52,748 nucleotides of DNA. Origin: Entrophospora sp. SA101. Taxonomy: Eukaryota > Glomeromycota > Glomeromycetes > Entrophosporales > Entrophosporaceae. Positions 38,604-50,941 of this stretch are shown here, one piece after another. The stretch lies in NCBI GenBank assembly GCA_958430865.1, contig CAUDNR010004456.1, positions 69,872 to 122,619 on the forward strand. Reading direction: 5' to 3'. The translations under genes were made by a program, and so were the position numbers. Each line of letters begins with the position of its first letter. Positions within the stretch are counted from its first letter, which is position 1. The notes under the pieces are model-generated. The model worked only from the letters and a program-made list of their open reading frames with translations, was not told the origin of the DNA and made no database searches.

Positions 38604-39767
38604 ATGCCTGGTCGTATGCTTTTCCGATATACTATTGATGAAGTGATAAAACATAATAAAACTTCTGACCTTTGGGTAATTCATAGGAATAAAGTTTATG
38701 ATGTAACAGACTTTGTATATGATCATCCTGGAGGACCAGAATTACTTGAAGAATGGGCAGGAAAAGACATTTCGAAAATCTTGTCAGATCCTGATTCACA
38801 TTTACATTCTGAAGTGGCTTATCAAGTATTGTCAGAATCATGCATAGGAGAGATTATTCAAAATGGTAATGAATATATTTATTAGCGAAAGTTGCATGTT
38901 TATTATTATTATTAATAATTGAAATATATATATATAGCACATGGATGTGAACAAAAAAAAACAAACGTAGTCCATGATTATCAAAAAGAAAAGTTTTTGG
39001 ATTTAAACAAACCATTATTTTCACAAATGCTTAATTATAATTTCAACAAAGAATTCTACCTCAACCAAATTCATCGACCTCGTCATATTTCATATTCAGC
39101 TAAATTATTCGGAAATGATTATTTAGAATTATTGACAAAAACACCTTGGTACATTATACCAATTGTATGGATTCCTATAGTAATTTATCATGGATATATT
39201 GCATCAAAAACTTTAAATTCAACAACATTTTCTATTTTATTTTTAAGTGGTATTGTAATTTGGACTTTGTTAGAATATGCCTTACATAGATTTTTGTTTC
39301 ATATTGACAAGTTTTTACCTGATCATCCTTATGCACTTACATTGCATTTCACAATACATGGAATACATCATTACCTACCTATGGATAAGTTAGTATATAA
39401 CAAATTATTATTGATAGTAATATTTATTAAATTAAATATACTCTAACGTATACATATATAAAAACTTATATACAGACTTAGGCTTGTTATGCCGCCAGTG
39501 CTTGGAGGATCAATTGCATATCCAATAATAAAATTAGAATATCTGTTGCTTCCTGAAAGTATTTCATGTGCTATAATTGCTGGCGAAGTTTTCGGCTATA
39601 TTTGCTATGATTTGACACATTATCATCTCCATCATGCTCAACCATTTGGCAAACATTTCCAAACAATGAAGAAATATCATTTAGCACATCATTACAAAAA
39701 TTATGAATCAGGTTATGGAATTACAAGTAAGGTATGGGATATGGTGTTTGGTACAGAATTAGGGTAA
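38604..39767 (+). CDS. SCS7: Sphingolipid fatty-acid 2-hydroxylase (cytochrome b5 fusion)
   Basis: FA2H/Scs7 adds the 2-hydroxyl group to the very-long-chain fatty acid of ceramide at the ER membrane. Exons 38604-38865, 38938-39388 and 39476-39767 give 334 aa, slightly shorter than yeast Scs7 (384 aa). Residues 8-85 are a cytochrome b5 domain with the haem motif HPGG (His41) and a second haem-ligand candidate near H66/H68. The hydroxylase domain carries di-iron histidine boxes HRFLFH (204-209), HGIHHYLPMD (about 228-237), HYHLHH and HLAHHY. Hydrophobic segments lie near 155-190 and in the third exon. All expected histidines are present, so the enzyme is likely active. Confidence 0.95.
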
Positions 39768-41992
39768 TCTCATTCGGTAATTGTCATTATAGTCATCATT
39801 ATTACAATGATATTACATTATTAATTAAATATCCAAGCTATTTAAATTATAAAAAAAATAAAAAAATATAAAAATGATTTTAAAATTGAATATATTTGTT
39901 TATAATATTTTAATACTAATATTGTTTGATTATTAGCAGATATCATTATAAATTTTATTTGCAACAATAAATCATACACATTATAAAAAAGGAAGATGTG
40001 AAGAATAATATTTAGTACGTAGAAAATTTTTAATTTAAATTTAAGGTTACAAGCAGCAATGACAGAGAAGACCAGAGTAATATGGAGTCAGTCCTGAGAG
40101 CAAATGTGGAATCTCATCCAACTCAGTCCAAATATACCAAGTCACCCAAAGTCCATCCGACAGTCTCTTCAAGTATGTTGTAACAGATGTACTCGAACAT
40201 AAGTGAGGTGATCGTCCAGTTCGATTTTGCATTACAGTTTTTTATTAGTATATTAGCATCCGAATTAACAATGTTGTTATCTCAGTCATATGACATGAGT
40301 TTTATGATAAATTATTTTTAATAATTATGAGATGAGCACGGTCATCGAGATCAATGGCAACAAACAAACATTAAGATCAAACATTAACCCAATAACATTA
40401 ATACTAACAATAAATTCAGCATATATACACACTATAAATTGTTTCAATTTTTGCAAATTAAGTAAAAGGATTTTCAAATCAAGATCAAAATACTCCAAAT
40501 TAGGAAACTATTTGTATACCAATGATTTTTTTTAAATTATCTCGGCGATAGATTGTGTAATAGCTATCAAATCTGTTTTTTATAATACAAGTCACTTAGT
40601 CCCGTAACTTTTTATTGGTCATGTAGATCCTTCGAATCCTTCGAAAATGGAAATGCAACACCCCAAAATAAATCGTGTTTTTGAGACCTCCCTCTACAAA
40701 GTTACGATTTCATCTTGTTGATATGTCATGTTGTTGTGGAGGATCTGAGCTTCAAAGTTTCACAAGTTTACCGAGTTTACTATGTATAGCCCTGAAATTG
40801 ACGCAAATTGAAACAAAATAAAAAATTTGAATTTTTTCCCTCACATTGCAGATCTTTTATCACATGAATTTCCAAATAATTTATTCTTTATATATATATA
40901 AAAAAAAACACAGCAAACAGCTAAATCCATTTATTTCAAATTTAATAAATAGGCTATTCCGTTGATCAAAGAAATGTGCAAAACATATACTTGCTATCTC
41001 CCACCTAGCACCAAAAATATATTTCATGGAAATATATTTCATTTCTATTATTAATGTCATTATTTTAACTAGTAATGAATGGTATTATATTATTATTTCC
41101 GATTTACTTACTATTTATGAAATGACCAGGAAATATCACATGACCAAACAATTTTTATTGCATTTTTGATTGGACTAGGTGACTTGCACCATAGATACCG
41201 TAAGATAACACCCCCGAAAGATAGTACCCACACTACTTTAAAACAATTGAAAAGTCATTTGTAAAAAGGGGTGCTATCTTTCAAGACTTTACGGTAAGCA
41301 GTCCAGTGTAACCAATGCAGATTTCTATAAATTTAGAAACCTTCTGCGGAAAATTTACTAATGTACGACGTCACACTCCCACATTCCCGCCCGCATTGAA
41401 TTTTTATTTGTGACCCGCACTATATACGTTTGCAGATCTTATTTTCAAAAATCTATTACTATGGTTTCTTTCTATGGATATCAAACTCAGGGATTTATTG
41501 TGACCAAATGGTTATTGTCTAAACAGGATATTCATTATAATATATAGCTTGAAAATTCCGATGGAACTCCAATCCCCAAATCCTTATTTGAAAAATACAT
41601 TACGTGTAACGTTCATTCTGAATAATTTGTACAAAATTGGCGCATATTTAATAACAACAACAATAAAGATTTATTAAATATTTAGTAGTCTCAAATGTGT
41701 GTATTACTTTGTGAAATTTTCTTTGAATAATTATTCAAACAACAACATTTTCTCTATGAACGGTTTGATGTATATAATAAGAACCGAAATATGAGCCATT
41801 TATCAACGGAACAACCTGAAATTTTATTTGGTGCGTTATGTTCACTGTAAATTTGTCTTCGAATGAATCACTCATTATGTTATTATTTACCATATATATA
41901 CTAACTATAAATATTATTCCCACGGGTTTCATTTAAATTTAAATTTTACATCTTTTTTTTTCCAAAAATTTTTTTTCAATTACGAAAAAAAT
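39768..41992. other. 2.2-kb intergenic region, no gene recognised
   Basis: Long spacer with only short random ORFs. One 101-bp inverted-repeat element lies at 41196-41296. Around 40050-40230 a GC-richer patch has no clear frame on either strand. The right end is the upstream region of the membrane-protein gene. Confidence 0.5.
41196..41296. mobile_element. 101-bp inverted-repeat element
   Basis: Ends TACCGTAA and TTACGGTA are exact inverted partners. A second inner block, GAAAGATAGTACCC, faces GGGTGCTATCTTTC (one mismatch), so the whole element folds into a long imperfect hairpin. No coding capacity. It fits a short MITE. Confidence 0.55.
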
Positions 41993-42443
41993 ATGCCACC
42001 ATTTTCATCATCGTCATTATCATTAGACGAAAGCGACGACGAAGAAGCAATATACGAGCCACTTTTACCCAGAACTCATAATAATAAACGCAAATTCTGC
42101 GTAAAATGTTTAGGATTTTTATATTGCCTTGGTGTGACGATCTTTTTGTTGATAGCAATCATCTCAATAATAGATTTGTTTCAACCATCTGAACCAATTT
42201 TAATCAATGATATTTCAATCATTCCCAATCAATATCATTTAAAACAAATAGGAAAGCTTTTAACTGATGCATGTATACTATAGATTTTTATTTTTATAAA
42301 ATGTGAATTAATATTGTTATTATTATTATTTTTTTTAGGTGAGCTTTGTTCTAGATGCGATTATGTTATTGATTCACTTTCCATTGATGAAAATAAAACT
42401 TTACACGAAAAAAAGAACAACAATGAGTCATCTTCGATTGTTG

Positions 42444-42490
<47 letters not shown>

Positions 42491-43113
42491 ATTACATTGG
42501 CCAAATTAACATCCACATCTAAATGGTATAATATTTTTTCGCGCAAATATTCAATTAGTGAATTTCATTTTAATCACACCTTAAATACAACGAATGAAGT
42601 TTCAACCGCCATTACAACATATGGTTGGTGGTATGGTAATATCGAAATCAGATTTCCTGCTGCAATTGATACTGCGATCATTTCAAAAGAAGAAGATGAT
42701 GATGGTGATGGTGACGATGATATATTGAAACAATCTTGTGTGTACAAGATCAGCATCACCACATTTTTACATCAAGGTAGCATATTTAAGAAATGTGAAA
42801 ATAATGGAGATTTGGAATTTTATAAGATTTCTTTGGTGACCGGAAATATGAAAAGAGGGTTGGAATTCTTTTCTCCTGATAAATCAATTGCATTTGCGAA
42901 AACAATGAGAACAAACTCAAAATTCTCTTCAACTCCTGAAAGGTAACTAAATAAATGACAACTGAAATTGTTTTATTTACTTGATCTCTAATATTTTCCT
43001 TGATATTTTTCCCTATTAGAAATGTTACCATTAATGAGAATACACCATTTCCAAACATATTGGTTGCCATTTATACCGTCTATCATGATTTGGCAGTTAG
43101 TAGTAGATCATGA
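41993..43113 (+). CDS. Unidentified single-pass membrane protein
   Basis: Exons 41993-42272, 42339-42942 and 43020-43113 give 325 aa. An acidic, Ser-rich N-terminus with YEPLLP (21-26), resembling a tyrosine/leucine vacuolar sorting signal, precedes a basic stretch (NNKRKFCVKC) and one strong transmembrane segment at about 39-62. This predicts a type II membrane protein. The lumenal part has a CxxC pair (CELCSRC), several N-glycosylation sequons (NKT, NES, NHT, NVT), a poly-Ser run from an (ATC)n microsatellite near 42445-42490, and an Asp-rich loop. I do not recognise the family; a vacuolar or plasma-membrane glycoprotein is the simplest guess. Confidence 0.7.
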
Positions 43114-43736
43114 TGATTATATATTCTTATTGTTCTTATTAGATTTGATTAGATTGATTATAATTATTGTAATTATTTATTTTATTATCAACTTGTACTT
43201 TTGTAATGAGATTCTTTTAGAAAAAAAAGTCATTAAAAAATTGTAAATTGTTATTTTTACGCCAACGCAAAATTGCAAGGGGGAATATAGGTTCTATATA
43301 TCAAGGTGATGTTACACGTTAACAGAATAGTAAAACAGGTTTTTTACGTTATATACATATATATATATATATTAATAATAACTACCAATTGAAACTACTG
43401 AAAGTTTAAATAGCGGCATCACCACTTTTAATACCGTAATTAGGTAAAGTCAATATACAAGTATGAAAAGAACAGTAACTTTTATCTATTAAATTAAAAT
43501 AATTTTGGGCATTGATTATCAAAAATAGCCTTTGTGGCGCAGAATATGTCTAAGGGGAATGTGCAAATGACCTCATATGGGCACTCCCCAAGATTGAATT
43601 TTATTGGTTGCACAATTAATTCAGCCAATTTGCCCGACAAATAAATATATTAATATCATACGAAAGATTTGATTTTTTTATTAACAATATAATAATTTCT
43701 TTCTCCAAAAAAAATAAATCAATAAATTATTATAAA
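43114..43736. other. Spacer upstream of YPT7
   Basis: No ORF supported. Holds a TA microsatellite near 43355-43370 and a GC-richer segment at 43535-43590 that can form an imperfect hairpin (GGGGAATGTGC with GGGCACTCCCC). Otherwise it is AT-rich spacer and the YPT7 5' region. Confidence 0.5.
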
Positions 43737-44905
43737 ATGTCTAATCGTAAGAAAGTGCTTTTAAAGGTAAATAAATAATGAAAATCAAACATTGTATATA
43801 TATATATATTATTAAAATTTTCTTATGGGACTTCTAAAATTTACTTCTTTCTTTCCTTCAATCCTTTCCTCCTTAAATTCTTAAAAGGTAATAATTTTGG
43901 GTGATAGTGGGTAAGTTACATATATTAAAACCGTTTCGCGAGATTATAAAGATCTGTCGAATATATACATACATATATGTATATAACAAAGCTATATTTA
44001 GTAACGTTAATATATTTATTAATATTATTAGTGTTGGAAAAACGTCTTTAATGAACCAATATGTGAACAAAAAATTTACAAACCAATATAAAGCCACTAT
44101 TGGGGCTGATTTTTTAACTAAAGAAGTTTTGGTTGATGATTGTCTCGTAACAATGCAGGTATATATAATAAATTCACTAGAGTAGTTCATGCATTCATTT
44201 ACTCATTCATTCAGTTCAAACGTTTAATTCATTATATATAACTATTTAAATAAAAGATATGGGACACTGCAGGACAAGAACGATTTCAATCATTAGGTGT
44301 TGCATTTTATAGGGGAGCTGATTGTTGTGTTCTTGTTTACGATGTCAATAATGGCAAGAGTTTTGAAACTTTAGATAGTTGGAGAGATGAATTTTTAATC
44401 CAGGCTTCTCCTCGTGATCCTGAGAATTTTCCTTTTGTTGTTTTGGGCAATAAGATTGACGTCGAAGAATCAAGAAGAATGGTAACGATTATTATTATTA
44501 TTACCTATTATTATTACCGTTGTTATCAATAGTATTATTTCAATGATTCAATTTATACCATAATTAATATCTATCCATCTATTTATATACACATCTTAGG
44601 TATCTCCAAAACGCGCCATGACTTGGTGCCAGTCAAAAGGAAACATTCCTTATTTTGAAACAAGTGCCAAAGAATCAATCAATGTAGAGAATGCATTCAT
44701 GACAATTGCTAAAAATGCTTTGCAACAAGAAAATGATGCAGAAATGTATGTTGATTCAGTTTATATTTTATAATGGATATATATGTTTCTATTTAACAAT
44801 TCACTAATAATCTATTTTATAACTGTGTGTGTAAATAGATACAATGATTACACGGATGCGATCAAAATTGATAGCGAAGCTCTCAATGATGGGTGTGGAT
44901 GTTAA
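43737..44905 (+). CDS. YPT7: Rab7/Ypt7 small GTPase
   Basis: Ypt7 controls late endosome-to-vacuole and homotypic vacuole fusion through the HOPS complex. Six exons (43737-43766, 43888-43910, 44032-44158, 44257-44481, 44600-44745, 44839-44905) give 205 aa, the normal size. GTP-binding motifs are all intact: GDSGVGKTS (15-23), switch I with [16 protein letters not shown] (62-68), GNKID (124-128) and ETSAK (155-159). The RabF-type [14 protein letters not shown] is typical of Rab7. The C-terminal CGC (203-205) is the double geranylgeranylation site. The P-loop glycine codon is split by an intron. Confidence 0.97.
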
Positions 44906-45928
44906 TTAATTATATTTTTCCTCCGCAAAAAATTAAATTTTGAAATAAAAGTTAAGTGAAAACGAGAAATTCTTCAAGGACTTTTGTCTGGTTTTAAGAT
45001 CTTGATTTTTTTTTATATTGTTATTAATAATTATTATTTCGAAAAAGAAAAATTGATAGATTTTTTCCTTCTTTTAAATCTTTAGTTAATTACAATTATA
45101 TATATATGTGTGTGTCATTAAACTATATTTATAAATTAATATTTAATATATCTTTATATTTTTGCTTTAATTATAGTTTTTATTTAAAATTTTTGTATTC
45201 AACATTTAATTGCTACTTAAGGATTTCTTTGTTTATTATACCTTTCAATTATTTTATTTTTGTGCCAGTAGAAGAAATATTGTGGTGATGGTGAGATTAA
45301 AATTAATAATTTGTTTATATAATATTTACTTTCCCGTTTTTTCTTTAGTATTAATTGTGGAACACAACAATTCTAAAATGGCAAAACTAACATGTCATTA
45401 TTAATACTAATACTAACACTAGATTTGCTTTGCCCTACCATTTTTTCCATTTGAAGATAAATAAATGGGTCATTAGAGACTCGCATAATTAAAATTTTGA
45501 TGAATTAATAAAAAATTTGATATTATGTAATGCCATTTTGCTATTTACCACCTTGAAATTTCCTTTTAAGAAAATTAGCAGCGTCAAATAATAGTTCCTA
45601 TCCCAAAATTGGAGTTTATCAAAATAAATCTCACAATCATTAATAATATTGATATTTAATAATACATTATTATTAAAACTTGTGTCCGTTCAGCCCCAGT
45701 GTTTAACTGGATTTATCAAAAAAAGCAGGAATTTTGTAATGATATGTCAGATTAAGTGAGATTGTGTAAGTGACAAACCATATTTTGTGACTATTTCGAA
45801 TTGACACAACAAGATTTGATTTTGCATTACTGTATCCTCCCTCTCTCAACCAACATCAAAAATAATATAAATTTTACTTTTTTGTACTGTTTAAAAAAAA
45901 ATTTTAATCTAATTAAATTTTTTCAAAA
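44906..45928. other. Intergenic region between YPT7 and PLC
   Basis: About 1 kb of AT-rich DNA with Phe/Ile-rich chance ORFs only. It includes the YPT7 3' region and the upstream region of the PLC gene (pyrimidine-rich CCTCCCTCTCTC near 45837-45848). No element seen. Confidence 0.5.
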
Positions 45929-46471
45929 ATGTATTCTTTAAAAACCACACCCTCTCCACCATCCTCTCCACCATCAGCCTCATCCTCTGCTTTTACAACC
46001 ACAAAAATTGATAAACCTTCCCTGCCTCCTACCACACCAAGAAGGAAGTCCATAGTAGTATCCGATGAAGTAATAATCAATAGTATTGTTACCGGTAGTA
46101 TTGTATCATCTGGCTCATATCCGAGTCATGATAATAATAATCATTACAATAACAATAACAATAATCATTCAATTCAAGCCTCATACAAACAATCATCATC
46201 TGATCAAATCAATGGAAATCGTCCATCGTATTCTTCAATAAAAATAAATCCTCATACTAAAGAAATTTTTGTTGAACCTTCTCTTGCTGAAGGTACTCCT
46301 CTATTAAAAGTTTCCGCAAAGAAGAAAAAACAAAAGATTTTTAGAATCGATGTAGGTCAAGGTCGTATATTATGGGATTCCAAAAAATCAGGAAAAGGCA
46401 TGTCGTTCTATACATTCATACATTTAATCAATTGAAATTGAAATTTTGATTATTAATACTTTTACAAAAAA

Positions 46472-46502
<31 letters not shown>

Positions 46503-47192
46503 TAAATACATTAGTCAACATCGAAAATATCAAAGAGCTTCGGGTTGGTGAAGCAATAAGAAGTTATAGAGAACAATTTAAGCTCAGTGTGGACTATGAA
46601 TCACGATGGTTCACTATTGTTTATATTGATTCAGGAAAATATAAAACACTTCATCTTGTTGCTCCAACACCTAAATTGTTTAATACTTGGGTGGACAACT
46701 TGGAGAAACTTTATTTGCACAGAAAAGATTTAATGGGTGGTTTGGGCCATTTGAGAAAACGTCAGTCTGTTTGGTTAAAACAACATTGGAAACAAGCGAA
46801 TAAAGATGGCGATTCAAAATTAGGGTTTGATGAGGTGGTTAGATTGTGTCGTCAATTAAATATTAACATGTCAAAAGCATCTTTAAGAAAACAATTTGAT
46901 GTGAGTAGAATGAATACGTATATATATATATGTGTGTTTATTTATTTATTTATTTATTTATTATAATAAATATTTCATTGATAATAATAATTATTTATAA
47001 AGGAAGCTAATGATAATAGGAACGATTGGCTGGATTTTAGTGATTTTAAAAGGTTTGTAAAAATAATCAAGAGAAGGACCGAATTAGAAGAATTATTTAC
47101 TAGATTAGCAACAGCACGTGAATCGGTTTTAACTTTAATAGAATTCAAGAATTTCCTAATAGATTATCAAAAGGTACTAATTATTTAATTAT

Positions 47193-47227
<35 letters not shown>

Positions 47228-49630
47228 CAACAAAAACACTCATTACATGCATAATAACCATTGTTGCGTAGTGTAATTTAAAGGAGTTAGAATATGAAAA
47301 TTTATACTTAAAATTTTGTAATAAAAACACAAAAGAAATGACATTAGAGGGTTTTAGTAGTTTTATGATGTCAAGTGATAATCCTACATTTTCATCAGAA
47401 CATGCAAAAATTTATCAAGATATGGATCAACCTTTATCACATTATTTTGTAGATTCCTCTCATAATACGTAAATTAATTATAAAATCTATAAATTATATT
47501 AGTTCATCATTATTATATTTATTAAATTTATATACCACCCATTAATTTCTTTTTCTTCAATTATTATAGATATCTTCTTGGCCATCAATTAACAGGTGAA
47601 TCATCCGTAGAAGGTTACATACGCGTATTACAAAGAGGATGCAGATGTGTTGAAAGTATGTTTTATAATAATAATAATAATAATAATAATATCATAATGC
47701 TACAATCGACAACAATAATAATATATTTTTTATAGTTGATTGTTGGGATGGGCCTGACGGACCTGTAGTCACACATGGTCGTACTTGGTATAATATTTAT
47801 AGTATTCATATCTCAATTTAAAATTTATCATTGGTGATTCTTTGCTGGTTTTATTGAAAAAAAATTTATATCTTTCGTTTTAGGACATCTAAAATTTTAT
47901 TTCAAGATGTCATATCAGTTATTCGCACTTATGCATTTAAAGCTAGTCCTTATCCACTCATTTTATCACTTGAAGTTCATTGTTGTATTGAACAACAAGG
48001 CCAAATGGCCTTTATACTAAATAATCTTTTAGGAGAAAGTTTGGTCACTAAATTTCTATACGATGATGAAACAACGTTACCAAGTCCTAAAAGCTTGATG
48101 CATAAAATTCTATTAAAGGTAAAAACGGTCAATTAATTATGACAGGGAGAAAATATTCTAGAAATACAGCAATAATAATAACAATTACAACAATAAAATT
48201 ATTCATTCATTAGGGAAAAAATCTTCCATCAGATGCTCCCGATGATTTTTTTGGTGATTCTACTACTGATACTGAATCAGCTACCGATAACGAATCAGAT
48301 GTTGAACCATCAAAAAATGATAAAAAACCAAAGGACAAACCAAAAAAGGAAAAAACTCGTGTTTCCAAAGCGCTTTCTGATTTAATAATTTATTGTTCAG
48401 CTACCAAATTTAGAGGATTTGAGTATCATCGTGGTTAGTGTCTTTCTTTTTTTTTTTGAAAACATTGTCAATTAAAAAATTCACGCTTCTGTTTCTTCCC
48501 TGCATCTTTTTTTTTTTTGTTAATAGAAAATTCATCATACTATCATATGTCATCTTTTTCTGAGAAAGTTTCCACGCGTCTTTTAAAATCAGAAAAATTG
48601 GCATTCATTCGACACAACACAAAACATCTATCACGGATTTATCCTGCAGGTTTTCGAATAAATTCATCAAATTACGAACCACATCATCAATGGATAGTTG
48701 GTAGTCAATTGGTTGCATTGAATTGGCAAACATTTGGTTGGTTATTTAAAAAACAAAAAGAAAACAAAATTAATTTAAAGCTTAATGTCTAAAAAAGATA
48801 TTATTAATCATTTCTATTAGACCTTGGAATGCAGATTAATCAAGCTATGTTCGCTGTGAACGGTAGGTGCGGATATGTTCTCAAATCAGATAGATTACGT
48901 AATCCAGATTTATGTTCATCATCGGATCAACCAAAACCAAGAACCTTATCAATAGAGGTATTAAAAAAAAATTTTAATATTAATATAAACGTGTAACTCG
49001 AACGAAAATTAAACTATATATAATTTCCTTCAACATACAAAAAATTTAATAAATAGATAATTTCAGCTCAACAGCTTCCCAAACCAAAAGAAGCAACTAA
49101 AGGAGAAATAATTGATCCGTTCGTTGAGGTTACGCTGTTAGTTCCAAATTCTGAGGCCGTAATAAAAAAAACTAAAACAATATCAGACAATGGATTTAAT
49201 CCAATATGGAAGGAGAAGTTATCATTTACAATTGAATGTGAAGAAATTGGCCTGGTTTTTTTACGGTAAGATTTTTTTAAAATAAATATTAAAACAAGCT
49301 TACATTCTATTAATTGTTTATTAAACATGCATATTTTATTTATTTCAATTTACTAATTAATTAATTTTTTCAATATAATTTTTTATTCGTATCAAAGATT
49401 TTGTGTTTTGGATGAGGATGTTAGAACGAACGATTTCATAGCATATTATTGTACACCTTTAACTAGTTTACAAATGGGTAGGATGTGAAATGTTATTGAA
49501 TTGCTAATTAATAATTATACTGATTATACCAAATATATTAATTACAGGGTACCGTCATATTCCACTTCAGGATATGAATGGAGAACAATATCTTTTTACG
49601 ACGTTATTTATTTGTTCTTCATTTAAATAA
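45929..49630 (+). CDS. PLC1: Phosphoinositide-specific phospholipase C (delta/fungal PLC1 type)
   Basis: Hydrolyses PIP2 to IP3 and diacylglycerol. Thirteen exons (45929-46397, 46515-46900, 47003-47173, 47272-47468, 47570-47655, 47736-47787, 47884-48118, 48214-48433, 48527-48736, 48821-48957, 49057-49265, 49398-49477, 49548-49630) give 844 aa. A Pro/Ser/Asn-rich N-terminus (1-110) leads into a PH domain (about 120-265), an EF hand with loop [12 protein letters not shown] plus a degenerate one, the X domain, an acidic-basic linker, the Y domain ([13 protein letters not shown]) and a C2 domain. The catalytic set is complete: His406 and Asn407 in SSHNTY, Glu436 and Asp438 in VEIDCWDG, His450 in THGRT, Glu484 in LSLE, Lys532 and Lys534 in LKGK. 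Intron 1 needs a GC donor (AAAAG|GCATGT). Confidence 0.95.
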
Positions 49631-49722
49631 GCCTGCTGGCAACTAAAATTATTATTTATTTATTTTAATTTAATATAATCATATCACAAACTTTTTCTTT
49701 TGTTTAAGTTTGTAATATATAG

Positions 49723-50372
49723 ATGATTTTGATGCCAATAATAATAACAATAATAATGTTGGTAAACATAATTATGAATCAATCAAATCTAATTTGTCGT
49801 CATCAATATTAAATTTAGACAAAGAAATCCAATATCCTTTTACATCAATAGTTAATCGTGTGTTATTATAATAAATAAATATTTATTTATTTCTTGACTC
49901 TTTTAATGAATATACAACTTTAAATTTAGATTATGAAAATTTAAAAAAAGAATCGAAAATGTTACAAGAAGATTTTGATGCTAAAGGGTTGAAAAAAGAA
50001 GATTACTCTTTGTTAGTAATTGATAATATTGTTGTTGATTGGTTTAACGAGAGAGTAAATACTGAAGACTTATATTTGTTTATTTATAAAGACTTATATT
50101 GGCATTGCTTCGTAAATTGGGAATTCGTTTTTTTGAAAATCCAGATACTCAAAAATTAAAAGTAATAATTGGTAAATATAATTTATTTGTATCATCATTA
50201 TTTTATTTTTCCTACAATTATAACAATTATTATTATTGTAGAAGGAAATGATGATATCAATGTCGCGATAATAGATAATGCATCGGATGAATATGAAGTT
50301 TCCAATTATTTATGGAATTTAGTATTTGAACTAGAAGAGGAAGAAGAAAGAAATAAACATTTTTTAATGTGA
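49723..50372 (+). CDS. Unidentified small gene, exon model uncertain
   Basis: Coding-like blocks follow PLC on the same strand: an Asn-rich exon (from about 49723, DDFDANNNN, to about 49855), one from about 49930 with a Lys/Glu-rich coiled-coil-like part (LKKESKMLQEDFDAKGLKKE), LRKLGIRFFENPDTQKLK (about 50105-50162), and a final acidic exon ending EEEEERNKHF and a stop at 50370-50372. The start codon is not found, and linking the second and third blocks needs an intron or frameshift near 50060-50095, where GACTTATATT occurs twice 24 bp apart. No family recognised. It could be the remains of a gene. Confidence 0.35.
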
Positions 50373-50941
50373 TTAACATTTCCATACAAATGATCGACGT
50401 AAAAAAAATCCACGCCCGTTATATTTTTTTTGGAAAATATTTATTACATCTAGTTTTCAAATATTCTAAAAAAAAAAAAATTAAATAAACAATTTTTTTA
50501 TCATATACTGCTCAAACACATTAATTACCTGAAAACAATAAAAAAATGAAATAAGAGAGTGATGAATAGATTTTATGAATTATTTATACTCAACAAAAAC
50601 AAAGTGAAGAATCATTTACACTTAGTTTGATAGATGACATATTTAATAGAATCGTTCTCGCTCCCTAGTTTTTCAAATTTTCTTTGTATTAAATATTAAT
50701 TAATAAAACAAAAAACAAAAATCACAATATATAAACATGTCTTCATTCCATCTGTTTCACATAAATAATATGTATGAAATTCTTTTAGGCATCTAAAGTA
50801 AACCTTTCACTGTTGCTCTCTATATATAATCGAAGAGATTAATAGTAATACGTTTTTTTATATAATGCGTAATGCTTACTTTCATAATAATAGATTATAA
50901 ACTTGTTTCTTTCCAAAAAAAATTATAAAAACCAATTCATT
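50373..50941. other. Convergent spacer
   Basis: AT-rich 3' regions of the small gene and of the mitochondrial carrier, which converge. No ORF or RNA gene seen. Confidence 0.5.

Noticed and set aside
40047..40232. Minus-strand frame in a GC-richer patch
   Set aside because: No homology recognised, no splice context, and the codon pattern is not coding-like.
43556..43591. Imperfect hairpin that might be a small RNA
   Set aside because: The stem has two mismatches and a wobble pair, with no tRNA, snRNA or terminator features; such hairpins are expected by chance.
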